DNA of 64,000 nt from positions 1 through 64,000 of the forward strand of contig NZ_FNVU01000033.1 of NCBI RefSeq assembly GCF_900107965.1. Direction: 5' to 3'. The position numbers were made by a program, and so were the translations under genes. Each line of letters begins with the position of its first letter. Within the stretch, counting starts at the first letter, position 1. Below are positions 42,738 through 51,176 of this stretch, piece after piece. The notes beneath the pieces are model-generated. The model worked only from the letters and a program-made list of their open reading frames with translations, had not been told where the DNA came from and made no database searches. Source of the stretch: Actinacidiphila yanglinensis (GTDB lineage: Bacteria; Actinomycetota; Actinomycetes; Streptomycetales; Streptomycetaceae).

Positions 42738-42762
42738 CCCGTACGGAGGCGGCGCGTCGCGG

Positions 42763-43473
42763 TCAGACGGCGAGCAGCTTCAGGACGGCCTCGGCGGCGG
42801 GGCCCGCGGACGCCGGGTTCTGGCCGGTGACGAGATTGCCGTCGACGACGACGTGCGGGGACCACGCCGGGCCCTTGGAGTAGTCGGCGCCCGCGGCGCG
42901 CAGCCGGCTCTCCAGCAGCCAGGCGGCGTTGGCGGCGAGCCCGGTCATCGTCTCCTCCTCGTCGGAGAAGGCGGTGAGGCTGCGGCCCTCGAACAGCCAG
43001 GACTCGGCACTGCCCGCGGAGAGCAGGCCCGCCTGGCCGTGGCACACCGCGGCGACGACCTTGGAGGTGTCGGGCAGGGCGGTCTCCAGCAGGCGGCCCA
43101 GATCCTCGTTGACCGCGAGGTCCTGCATCGGGCCGTGGCCGCCGGGGATCAGGACCGCGTCGAAGTCGCCCGGGACGACGTCCTCCAGGCGCCGTGGGGA
43201 CGTCAGCAAGTCCTGGACGCTGCCGGACTCCAGATAAGCGCGCAGGTCCGCGACCTTCGCGGTGTCGCCGTTGTTCGCCTCGGGGGCGAGGCTGAGCTCG
43301 TCGACGGTCGGCGCGCGGCCGCCGGGGGTGGCGAGGGAGATGTCGAGGCCGGCCGCGGTGAAGGCGCGGTGGGGCTCGACGAACTCCTCGGCCCAGTAGC
43401 CGGTGGGGCGCTGGCTGCCGTCCGCCTGGGTCCACCGGGTGGCGGCGGACAGCACGATGAGAACCGAGGACAT
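42763..43473 (-). CDS. DJ-1/PfpI family protein (Hsp31-like)
   Basis: 236 residues from ATG at 43473 (CACGGAGG upstream). AVCHGQAGLLSAG is the nucleophile elbow with Cys, and LIPGGHGPMQDL has the glutamate/histidine neighbourhood of Hsp31-type proteins. The N-terminal RWTQADGSQRPTGYWAEEFVEPHRAFTAAG is the typical DJ-1 opening of glyoxalase III-like enzymes. It may convert methylglyoxal to lactate or repair glycated groups in the cytoplasm. It is divergent from the CGNR regulator at 43734, a common pairing. Confidence 0.87.
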   Translation of the reverse strand: MSSVLIVLSAATRWTQADGSQRPTGYWAEEFVEPHRAFTAAGLDISLATPGGRAPTVDELSLAPEANNGDTAKVADLRAYLESGSVQDLLTSPRRLEDVVPGDFDAVLIPGGHGPMQDLAVNEDLGRLLETALPDTSKVVAAVCHGQAGLLSAGSAESWLFEGRSLTAFSDEEETMTGLAANAAWLLESRLRAAGADYSKGPAWSPHVVVDGNLVTGQNPASAGPAAEAVLKLLAV

Positions 43474-43733
43474 GGTGTGCCTCCGTGGGAAGAAGGGTTC
43501 GGGGGGCTGCAGGGGGTTTCAGGAGAGCGTGCAAGGGGCCGGGATGTCGCGCGGGGGCGACCGGCCAGGGAGTTCTCCCTCTCAGCCGCGAAACAACCGT
43601 AACACCCTCGCATGTCGTCTCTGCGAACCGGTGGAACCATTCGTCATATGCGTATGTCGTTCGGTCATGACGCCGTGGAGATCGCGGGCGTAGGATAGGT
43701 TCTCGTGTGGACGTGATGCGGAGGTGAGAGGAC

Positions 43734-44345
43734 GTGCAGCAGACACCGGACCTGCAGCAGACAGCGGCGGACACGTGTGCCGGTGACGTGTGCCGCAGCT
43801 CGGAACTGCTCCTGGGCTTCGTGAACACCGCGCCCCACGGCAGCGAGCGGATCGAGCTGCTGGGCGACGGTGCGGCGCTGCGGGCCTGGATGGCGGGCGC
43901 GGGGCTGGAGCCCGGCGAGGACGAGCCGGTCACGCAGGCGGACGCGATGGCGGGCCGGGAGCTGCGCGATGCGCTGTGCACGGTCTTCCGCGATCACTCC
44001 GGGTGCGTCGAGGGCGCGGAGCTGCTGCCGGCCGCCGAGGCGTACCTGCGGCGGACCGCCGATCGCCATCCGCTGACGCTTCGGGTCACCGCCGGCGGCT
44101 GCGTGCTCGTGCCCGCGCAGAGCGGGGTGCTGGGCGCGTTCGGTGCGCTGTTCGCCGCCGCGGCCGACCTCGCGGCCCGGGGGGCGTGGGCCCGGATGAA
44201 GATGTGCGCGAACAAGGGCTGCCACTCCGGGTTCTTCGACAAGACCCGCAACACCTCGGGGCTCTACTGCGGCACGGCGTGCAGCTCGCAGGCGTCGCAG
44301 CGCGCCTACCGCAGCCGGCGGAAGGCCACCACCGGGGCGGCGTGA
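43734..44345 (+). CDS. CGNR zinc-finger regulator (ABATE domain)
   Basis: 203 residues from GTG at 43734, preceded by GGAGGTGAGAGG. The N-terminal two thirds (LLLGFVNTAPHG, the helix-rich ABATE domain) is a sensory part of stress-related regulators. The C-terminal finger reads CANKGCHSGFFDKTRNTSGLYCGTACSSQASQRAYRSRRK (shown in two pieces, about 157-195). It has the four cysteines of CGNR fingers, although the eponymous CGNR is replaced by SSQAS. Its likely target is the divergent DJ-1 gene, where the intergenic region has GTCAT/ATGAC inverted elements (43654-43680). Confidence 0.83.
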   Translation: MQQTPDLQQTAADTCAGDVCRSSELLLGFVNTAPHGSERIELLGDGAALRAWMAGAGLEPGEDEPVTQADAMAGRELRDALCTVFRDHSGCVEGAELLPAAEAYLRRTADRHPLTLRVTAGGCVLVPAQSGVLGAFGALFAAAADLAARGAWARMKMCANKGCHSGFFDKTRNTSGLYCGTACSSQASQRAYRSRRKATTGAA

Positions 44346-44357
44346 GGTCCCCGGCTG

Positions 44358-45764
44358 TCAGAGGGTGGGGTGCCGGTCGCGGACCTGGCTCAGCGTCTCC
44401 AGCAGCGAGGCGACGTGCAGGATCGTCGACTCGGCGTGCCAGGTGGATACCAGCTGCACGCCGATCGGCATGCCGTCGCCGCTCGTGCCGAACCGCATGG
44501 ACAGGGCCGGGAGCCCGGTCAGGCTGAACGGCACGGTCGTCGAGCTCACGTGGAAGGGGCCCACCGTCCGTCCGCCGAGCTCGAACTGCCCGAGCTGGTG
44601 GACATGTGCGGGGATCGTCGTCACGGGGAGCAGCAGCACGTCGTGCTGCTGGAAGTACTCCGCGAAGCCGTCCCGGAGGCGTTCGAGGCCCTGCTCGGCC
44701 CGGACGTAGTCCTCCACGGACGTGTCGGGGGTGGCGAGCAGGGTCTTGGAGTAGGTGAACATCTGGTCCTCGTGACCCGCGACGGTCTCCCGGACGGCGG
44801 GCTTCAGCTCCATGACGTGCTGCCGGGCGAAGAGGTCGAGGGCGTTGTCCCGCTGGAGGGCCGGGATGTCGACGGCCTCGACCCGGGCCCCCGCACCCTG
44901 CAGGGCGTCGGCGGCGGCGCGCACGGTCGCCGCGACCTCCGCGTCGACCGGCCCGAGTCCCGAGTCGACCAGCCAGCCGACCCGCACGGCCCGGTCCGGT
45001 GAGACGCCCAGGCCGGCGTCGAACTCGCGCGGGACCACGGAGTAGCCGTCGGCGCCGTCAGGACCGGCCAGCAGCGAGTACGCCAGCGCGAGGTCGCGGA
45101 CGGTGCGGGCCATGGGACCGGCGTGCCAGTCGCGGCGCGGTGCCCGGGGCCAGAACCCCGTCATGGGGATGCGCCCGTGCGTCGGCTTGAGGGCCGCGAT
45201 GCCGGTGTCGGCGGCCGGCCCGCGGACCGAGATGGACAGGTCGCTGCCGAGACCGAGCGGCGACATCCCGGCGGCGATGGCCGCGGACTCGCCGCCGCTC
45301 GAACCGCCGGACGAACGGTCCAGGTCCCAGGGGTTGTTCGTCCTGCCCGTCAGGAGGTTGTCGGACTCCACCCAGTAGGAGAACTCCGGGAGGTTGGTCT
45401 TCGCCAGCAGGATCCCACCGGCCCCCTTCAGGCGCGCCACGCCGGTGGCGTCCGTGTCCGGAACGCGCCCCGCGAAGATCGGCGAACCGCGCTGGGTGAG
45501 CACCCCGGCGGTGTCGAAGCCGTCCTTGACCGTGAACGGCACGCCGTGCAGCGGCCCCACCGCGGCACCCCGCGCACGTTCCTCGTCGGCCGCCTTCGCG
45601 GCGTCGAGCGCGCCGTCGGCAAGCGTGACGATGGCGTTGAGCCGCGGATTGGTGGCCTCGATGCGATCGAGGTGTGCCTGCACCACTTCGACGGAGGAGA
45701 CCTCGCCGGTGCGGATCAGCTCGGCGAGTTCCGTCGCGTCTCGGTGAACGAGGTCAGCGGTCAT
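44358..45764 (-). CDS. Amidase signature family enzyme with altered GSD motif
   Basis: 468 residues from ATG at 45764. The signature Lys is Lys80 (PFTVKDGFDT) and the cis-Ser is Ser155 (SSGGSSGGESAA). The nucleophile loop is GSDLSISVR (173-181) where most members have GSDxGGSIR; the nucleophile Ser179 is kept but the two glycines are Ser-Ile. It is probably still an amidohydrolase, but with a changed oxyanion environment. The start overlaps the stop of the upstream exporter gene as ATGA, so they are coupled. The substrate is unknown. Confidence 0.87.
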   Translation of the reverse strand: MTADLVHRDATELAELIRTGEVSSVEVVQAHLDRIEATNPRLNAIVTLADGALDAAKAADEERARGAAVGPLHGVPFTVKDGFDTAGVLTQRGSPIFAGRVPDTDATGVARLKGAGGILLAKTNLPEFSYWVESDNLLTGRTNNPWDLDRSSGGSSGGESAAIAAGMSPLGLGSDLSISVRGPAADTGIAALKPTHGRIPMTGFWPRAPRRDWHAGPMARTVRDLALAYSLLAGPDGADGYSVVPREFDAGLGVSPDRAVRVGWLVDSGLGPVDAEVAATVRAAADALQGAGARVEAVDIPALQRDNALDLFARQHVMELKPAVRETVAGHEDQMFTYSKTLLATPDTSVEDYVRAEQGLERLRDGFAEYFQQHDVLLLPVTTIPAHVHQLGQFELGGRTVGPFHVSSTTVPFSLTGLPALSMRFGTSGDGMPIGVQLVSTWHAESTILHVASLLETLSQVRDRHPTL

Positions 45765-46846
45765 GGGGGCTCCCTTTCACCGGTGCGGGCCGGACCTGCG
45801 GGGCGGATCCGCGCGACGGCGTGATCCCTTTGCGGTGATGCCGCGGGCGCGGGTACGCCCTCACGGACCCGCGCCGACGGACATCTCACCATTCGTGCGC
45901 TTTTTCCCGCGGCATTGCACCGGAGTGCCGCCGCATGTCCACCCGGCCGCGCCGTTCGTTCACCCGCCTTGGCGCGGTGGGCGCGTTCGATGGCCTGGCC
46001 CCAGTACGTTCCGGCGACCATGAGCACGGCGCCGAGGAAGGCGAGCGCGGTGAGCCGTTCGCCGCCGAAGCTGATGCCGATCGCGACGGCCCAGATCGGT
46101 TCGGTGCCCAGGAGCAGGCTGGCCCGGCTGGCGGAGGTGCGTTGCACCGCCCAGGTCTGGGCGAGGAAGGCGAACACGCTGCAGAACAGGGCGAGATAGA
46201 CCAGTTGCGACCATGTGGTGGCGCTGCTGCGGGCCAGGTCGGGCAGGTGCGTGAGGGCGGGCGGCAGGAACAGCGCCGAGCCGACGACGGTCTGGACGGT
46301 CGTCAGATGCAGTGCGTGCATGGGGCGGCGGGCGGTGAGCCGTCCGACGAGCGCGACGTGCCCGGCCCGGACGACCGCGGCGGCGAGGATCAGGGCGTCG
46401 CCGAGCCGCGGCGCGTGCAGCCCGGTGCTGGAGGTGAGCAGCCCGACGGCCAGCACGCACAGCCCGGCGGCGGCGAAGAACGTCCGGGGCAGCCGGCGGT
46501 CGCCGGCCGTCCGGTCGAGCAGCGGGGTCAGCACGATGGTCAGGCTGATGATCAGGCCGGCGTTCGCGGCGCTGGTGTGCGCGACCCCGTACGTCTCCAG
46601 CACCAGGACGGCTGCCTGCGTGACCCCCAGCAGCGATCCGGCGCGGAGCTCCGTCCGGGTCCAACGGCGCCTCGCCCGGCGGGCGGTGACGAACGCCCCG
46701 CACGCGAGCGCGGAGATCGCGTACCGCGCGAACAGCACGCTGGTGACGGGGAGCGCGCCGGTGGCTGTCTTGGCCGCCAGGTAGCTGGAACCCCAGACCA
46801 GCGCGATCACGAACAGCGTGGCATCGGTACGGCGGGCAACGGGCAT
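45761..46846 (-). CDS. EamA/DMT family exporter with long C-terminal tail
   Basis: 361 residues from ATG at 46846 (GTGAGGG upstream; an in-frame ATG at 46882 lies inside the promoter palindrome). Ten hydrophobic helices in two EamA repeats are readable, with WGSSYLAAK in helix 1. The exporter part ends near residue 285 and is followed by about 75 polar residues rich in Ala, Arg and Pro, longer than usual. It is probably a metabolite exporter. It is divergent from the LysR at 46941 and coupled to the amidase, suggesting one pathway of uptake or export of an amide compound. Confidence 0.85.
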   Translation of the reverse strand: MPVARRTDATLFVIALVWGSSYLAAKTATGALPVTSVLFARYAISALACGAFVTARRARRRWTRTELRAGSLLGVTQAAVLVLETYGVAHTSAANAGLIISLTIVLTPLLDRTAGDRRLPRTFFAAAGLCVLAVGLLTSSTGLHAPRLGDALILAAAVVRAGHVALVGRLTARRPMHALHLTTVQTVVGSALFLPPALTHLPDLARSSATTWSQLVYLALFCSVFAFLAQTWAVQRTSASRASLLLGTEPIWAVAIGISFGGERLTALAFLGAVLMVAGTYWGQAIERAHRAKAGERTARPGGHAAALRCNAAGKSARMVRCPSARVREGVPAPAASPQRDHAVARIRPAGPARTGEREPP

Positions 46847-46886
46847 GCCCTCACGCTGCACCCCTCCCCATGGTGAAGGCAATCAC

Positions 46887-46906
46887 CAACTTCTACAGTG
46901 AAGTTG
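46887..46906. promoter_or_regulatory. LysR-binding palindrome
   Basis: CAACTTC and GAAGTTG are perfect 7-base arms across 6 bases, midway between the LysR gene (46941) and the divergent exporter-amidase unit. Three CTACA copies also occur in the next 30 bases. Confidence 0.7.
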
Positions 46907-46940
46907 TAGCTGCCCTACACAGTCGCCCTACACTGGGCCG

Positions 46941-47888
46941 ATGGACGAGCGGCAACTGCGGATACTGCGGGAGCTGGGAGAGCTCGGCAGTGTCAGTGCG
47001 GTCGCCGAGGCCCTGCGCGTGACGCCCTCCGCGATCTCGCAGCAGTTGCGCCTGTTGCAGCGGTCGATCCCCGTCCCGCTCACCGAGCGTGCCGGGCGCC
47101 GGGTGGTGCTGACGGAGGCCGGACAGGCCCTCGCCCGGGCGGCGATCGAGGTCGAGACGGCCCTGGCCCGGGCACGCCACTCCCTCGCCGACTTCGCGGA
47201 ACAGCCCGACGGCGCCGTCTCGCTGGCGGCGTTCCACAGCGCGGCCTCCGCGTTCTTCCCCCGGTTGCTGCGTGACCTCGCCGGGCCGGGCCACCCGCGA
47301 CTGGCGCTCGCCGACCAGGACGTCGCCCAGGACCGTTTCCCCGCCCTCGCCCGTGACCACGACCTCGTCCTCGCCCACCGGCTCGACCACGGTCCGGCGT
47401 GGCCGCGTACCGTCGCCACCAGCACCCTGCTGCGCGAGCCGCTCGACGTCGCCCTGCCGGCCGGCCACCCGCTCGCCGCCAGGACGCTGCTCCACCCCCG
47501 TGACGTGGCCGGCGAGCCCTGGATCACCGTCCACGACGGCTTCCCGCTCATGGCGACCATCGAAGCCATCGCCAGTGTCGCCAACCGCCGCCTGCACATC
47601 GTCCACCGCATCAACGAGTTCGCCGTGGTGGCCGAGGCCGTGGCCGCCGGAGCCGGTCTGGCGCTGATGCCCCGCTGGACCGCCCGCGCGCACCCGGACC
47701 TCGTTCTGCGGCCACTGGACGCGGTGCACGCCCGGCGCCACATCGACGTCCTCCACCGGCCGGAGCGCACCGCGCGGCGGGCGGTCCGCACCGTCCTCGC
47801 CGCACTGCACCGCGCCGCCGGGGAGATCCAGGGGCAGGACGCCGACCCCGCGTCCCGCCCCGGCTCCGGCGGCTCCCCGACCCCGTGA
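46941..47888 (+). CDS. LysR-family regulator of the exporter-amidase unit
   Basis: 315 residues from ATG at 46941. The helix-turn-helix is at residues 1-60 (LGELGSVSAVAEALRVTPSAISQQLRLLQ), and the effector-binding domain follows (HPLAARTLLHPRDVAGEPWITVHDGF). LysR regulators bind palindromes in divergent promoters and respond to small co-inducers, usually a pathway intermediate. The palindrome 46887-46906 and the divergent gene order make the exporter and amidase its targets. Confidence 0.92.
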   Translation: MDERQLRILRELGELGSVSAVAEALRVTPSAISQQLRLLQRSIPVPLTERAGRRVVLTEAGQALARAAIEVETALARARHSLADFAEQPDGAVSLAAFHSAASAFFPRLLRDLAGPGHPRLALADQDVAQDRFPALARDHDLVLAHRLDHGPAWPRTVATSTLLREPLDVALPAGHPLAARTLLHPRDVAGEPWITVHDGFPLMATIEAIASVANRRLHIVHRINEFAVVAEAVAAGAGLALMPRWTARAHPDLVLRPLDAVHARRHIDVLHRPERTARRAVRTVLAALHRAAGEIQGQDADPASRPGSGGSPTP

Positions 47889-47918
47889 GAACCGAGAGGC
47901 CGGGCCGGTTCCGCCGCC

Positions 47919-49196
47919 TCAACGCACGGCGGGCCCACCGGCGTCGGCGCGCCGACCGAGGGCGGCGACCGCGCCCAGCATGACCAGCAGGACCGCGGTG
48001 AACCAGGTCATCGCCGTGGTGGTGCTCACCTCGCGGGTCGCGAGGCCGATGCCGAGCGCGGGCAGGCTCAACCCGACGTAGGAGATGAGGAACAGGTCGG
48101 CCAGCGCCTCGCTCCGCTTGGCGGGGACCGCCGCGGCGGCCACGGCGCCCAGGGCGGCCTTGAAGAGCACGCCCGCGCCGATCCCGGACAGGATGCCCCC
48201 GGCCAGGAAGGCCGGCAGGTTCGCGTCGCGCATCCCGGCCAGCAGCACCACCAGGCCGACCGCCTGGGTGAGCAGGCCCGCGCGGCGCTTGGCGGCGGTG
48301 CTCAGCCGCCCGGTGAGGGTCTGGGCGACGGCCGCGGCGCCGAACACGACGAAGACGATCAGGCCGGCCAGGGCCCGGGAGGGATGGTGCAGCGTGCCGC
48401 CGACGAAGCCGGCCGCGATCGAGGTGAACATGCCGAAGACCGCGAACGCGGCGAACCCGGAGGCGGCCGCCACGAGGAATCCGGCGCGGTCGCCGTGGTC
48501 GGCGCTGACCCGCTGCGGCCGGTAGGCCGGCTTCACCATCTGCTCGGCCACGGTCTCCGGGGTGAGGGCGACGGCGACCATGCCCAGGCCGAGCAGCACG
48601 GCGAAGACCAGGAACGGGACCCGCAGCGGCGCCCCGACGAACTGCGCCAGGATGCCCCCCACCAGCGGGCCGACCCCGAGACCGCCGATGTTGGCGACGG
48701 TCGAGACCAGTTCGAACCGCTGCCCGCTCGCACCCGGCCGGTGCGCGGTGTGCAGCTCCTGGAGGTGGGCCGTGGCGGTGGCGGTCAGCATGCCGACGCC
48801 CAGCCCGGTGACCAGGCGGCCGGCGAGCAGCAGCGGCAGGGACGCGCCGGACAGGTACACCAGCGCGCCGGCCAGTTCCAGCCCCAGCGAGGGCAGCAGG
48901 ATCTTCTTGCGGCCGACCCAGTCGGAGATGTGCCCGGCCAGCATCAGGCTGATCACGACGCCGACGGCGAAGGTGGCGTAGACGACCGTCACGGTGAAGG
49001 TGGAGAACCCGTCGCGGGCCTCGTAGAGGGGGTACAGCGGAGTCGGCACGGTGGAGAACGCCATCCCGACCAGGAAGGCGAACGCGACCATCCAGAAGCC
49101 CGCGCCGTGCCGGCGGCGCGCGACGGCCGGGCGGGTCCGGTCGCCGACCGGGAGAGTCCGCGGGTGCGGCTGGTGTTCGAGCAGCGACGTCGTCAT
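47919..49196 (-). CDS. MFS transporter (DHA-type)
   Basis: 425 residues from ATG at 49196; the longer reading from upstream lacks a ribosome site. Twelve helices are readable. The loop after helix 2 reads GHISDWVGRKKI, the MFS motif A, and STVPTPLYPLYE in helix 1 is typical of drug/H+ antiporters. Members are cytoplasmic-membrane exporters. It is divergent from the LysR at 49360, which probably controls it. It converges on the LysR at 46941, with 30 bases between the stops. Confidence 0.87.
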   Translation of the reverse strand: MTTSLLEHQPHPRTLPVGDRTRPAVARRRHGAGFWMVAFAFLVGMAFSTVPTPLYPLYEARDGFSTFTVTVVYATFAVGVVISLMLAGHISDWVGRKKILLPSLGLELAGALVYLSGASLPLLLAGRLVTGLGVGMLTATATAHLQELHTAHRPGASGQRFELVSTVANIGGLGVGPLVGGILAQFVGAPLRVPFLVFAVLLGLGMVAVALTPETVAEQMVKPAYRPQRVSADHGDRAGFLVAAASGFAAFAVFGMFTSIAAGFVGGTLHHPSRALAGLIVFVVFGAAAVAQTLTGRLSTAAKRRAGLLTQAVGLVVLLAGMRDANLPAFLAGGILSGIGAGVLFKAALGAVAAAAVPAKRSEALADLFLISYVGLSLPALGIGLATREVSTTTAMTWFTAVLLVMLGAVAALGRRADAGGPAVR

Positions 49197-49359
49197 GTGC
49201 CATGCATCCGTTCTGGATGAGCCGGGTGGGCCGGGCAGCCGGGTGAGCTGCCCGGGCGGGGAGGGAGGCGGTTGCCCGTTCCCATCGTCGGCGACACCGA
49301 TCATCACGTCCAACGAAAGTTAGTGACATCAACCATCAGAATCGGCGATAGTTGACCTC

Positions 49360-50271
49360 ATGGATCTGCGGCAGCTGGAGTACTTCGTGGCGGTGGTCGA
49401 GGAGGGCAACTACACGCGGGCGGCGAACCGCCTGCATGTCGTGCAGTCCGCCGTCTCGGCGGCGATCAAGACCCTGGAGCGCGAGCTGGGCGCGCAGTTG
49501 CTGGACCGCAACTCCAAGCGCGTGCTGCTGACCGACGCCGGGTCGGCGCTGCTGCCGCGCGCCCAGGTCGTGCTGGACTCCGTCCGGGACGCCGCCGACG
49601 CGGTGGCCGAGGTGCACGGCGGCCTTCGCGGCACCCTGCGGCTGGGCACCATGACCTCGGTGGGGCTCCTCGACCTGCCGGCGCTGCTGGGCGCGTTCCA
49701 CCGGCGCCATCCCGGCGTGCTGCTGCAGACCACCGCCGCGCACTCCGGTTCCCGGGGGCTGGTCGACGGCCTGCGCGAGCGGCGCCTGGACCTCGCCTTC
49801 GTCTCCCTGCCCGGCACCCGGCCGCCGTCGTTGCAGGTCATCGATCTGACCTCGTCGGTCCTCGACCTGGTCGTCCCCGACGATCATCCGCTGTACGGCC
49901 GCGGCAGCGTGGCCATCACCGCACTCGCCGACCTGGACTTCATCGACTCCCCCCTCGGCTTCGGCACCCGGGCGGTGACCGACGCCGCCTTCACCGCCGC
50001 CTCCGTACCGCGCCGGGTCACTCTGGAGATCTCCGACGTGGAGACCGGAACGGCGTTCGTCCGCGAGGGGCTGGGCATCGCCCTCATCCCCCGGTTCGTC
50101 CTGGGGCCCGCCGACAACCCGTCCAGGCTCACCGTCACCGGGGCGGACCTCAGCTGGCCGGTGTCGCTCGCCGTGCCGACCGACCGGACGCCCAGCGCGG
50201 CGGCGCAGGCGATGATCGCCCTGACGCGGGAGTTCGTGGGCACCACCGCGGGCCCGCCGGCGGCCCGTTGA
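49360..50271 (+). CDS. LysR-family regulator of the MFS exporter
   Basis: 303 residues from ATG at 49360. The N-terminal winged helix (LEYFVAVVEEGNYTRAANRLHVVQSAVSAAIKTLERELGAQLL) and the effector domain from about residue 90 are canonical. It is divergent from the MFS gene at 49196 across a 163-base region with AGTTAGTGA/TCAACCATC-like T-N11-A sequences. It is likely an activator of the exporter responding to its substrate. Confidence 0.92.
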   Translation: MDLRQLEYFVAVVEEGNYTRAANRLHVVQSAVSAAIKTLERELGAQLLDRNSKRVLLTDAGSALLPRAQVVLDSVRDAADAVAEVHGGLRGTLRLGTMTSVGLLDLPALLGAFHRRHPGVLLQTTAAHSGSRGLVDGLRERRLDLAFVSLPGTRPPSLQVIDLTSSVLDLVVPDDHPLYGRGSVAITALADLDFIDSPLGFGTRAVTDAAFTAASVPRRVTLEISDVETGTAFVREGLGIALIPRFVLGPADNPSRLTVTGADLSWPVSLAVPTDRTPSAAAQAMIALTREFVGTTAGPPAAR

Positions 50272-50316
50272 GGGTGCGCAGCGGCGGGCACCGGGGGAAA
50301 TTCCTGGAGGCCGGCC

Positions 50317-50754
50317 TCAGTTGGAGTAGACCCGGGAAGGCGCGACCAGCACCGCGGTACGCCGCTGCTCGGCCATCACCCGGTCGTACTCCGCCCAGTC
50401 GGCGTGCTGCCCGCCGGCCGCCGTGAAGATCTCCCGCAGCAGACCCGGCAGTGCCTCCGGCTCCAGCCACGGCCGGGGGTCGTCGGGGCCCGCCAGTTCC
50501 GCGGCGCCCTCGACGGTCGCCCACCGGCTCCCGTCCCGGAAGGTCGCGCCGAGCTGGGGCCGGACGCGGAGATTGCCCAGCTTCACCCGGCCGTAGGTGA
50601 CGAACGCCAGCACGGGCTCGCCGCTTCCGGGGTGCGCGATCATCCCGGCGTTCACCAGGGAGGACTGGATCGTGTGGTCCGCGCGCAGCGTCGAGACCAC
50701 CGCCAGGAACCCCTCGTTCCTGCCGACGGACACGGCCTCGTGCAGGGTCGTCAT
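50317..50754 (-). CDS. PPOX-class F420/FMN-binding protein
   Basis: 145 residues from ATG at 50754 (CAGGAGG seven bases upstream). FLAVVSTLRADHTIQSSLVNAGMI, then VTYGRVKLGNLRVRPQLGATF, form the split-barrel core of the pyridoxamine oxidase-like/FDOR-B group of actinomycete proteins. Such proteins often use coenzyme F420 and reduce quinones or unsaturated compounds, but the substrate cannot be inferred. It converges with the LysR at 49360. Confidence 0.87.
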   Translation of the reverse strand: MTTLHEAVSVGRNEGFLAVVSTLRADHTIQSSLVNAGMIAHPGSGEPVLAFVTYGRVKLGNLRVRPQLGATFRDGSRWATVEGAAELAGPDDPRPWLEPEALPGLLREIFTAAGGQHADWAEYDRVMAEQRRTAVLVAPSRVYSN

Positions 50755-51176
50755 CGTTGCCTCCTGTGTGGGGCGGATCCGCTCACCGGGACCGGGCCCG
50801 GTGAGCGGTGCGGGCAGTACGTCCGGTGTCGGCGCGGCGCGGGCCGCTCGGCTCGGGCCGCCGACCCCGGGTCTGGTTCACGTGTACCGGTCGAACAGGG
50901 CCTGCGTGCAGTCCTCCAGCCGCTTCGTCATCACGGCGGGGGTCGGATCCGCCCGGCCCATTATCGACCGCCCCACGGCGCAGGTCCCTCCTCCGCAGCT
51001 CCCGATGGCTGCCCGCCGGGGGCAACGGTCCGGTGACCCGGATCTCCGATGCGAGGCGCCCACAGGAACCGAAAGAGGTCTCGGCGCAGGGGCGTTGGTG
51101 ATGGCGTCGAACCGCGCTCGTCAACTGCGCGACTTATCCTCCTGCTTGGGTGATCAGCAAGGAACGAGGGGCCGAC
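50755..51176. other. 422-base intergenic region
   Basis: It separates the PPOX gene from the LAL regulator. No full gene is supported. On the minus strand, 50878-50955 reads a short stretch ending in TKRLEDCTQALFDRYT and a stop, with nearly every third base G or C; it may be a leftover of a lost gene. The regulator's ribosome site is GAGGGG (51165-51170). Confidence 0.45.
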
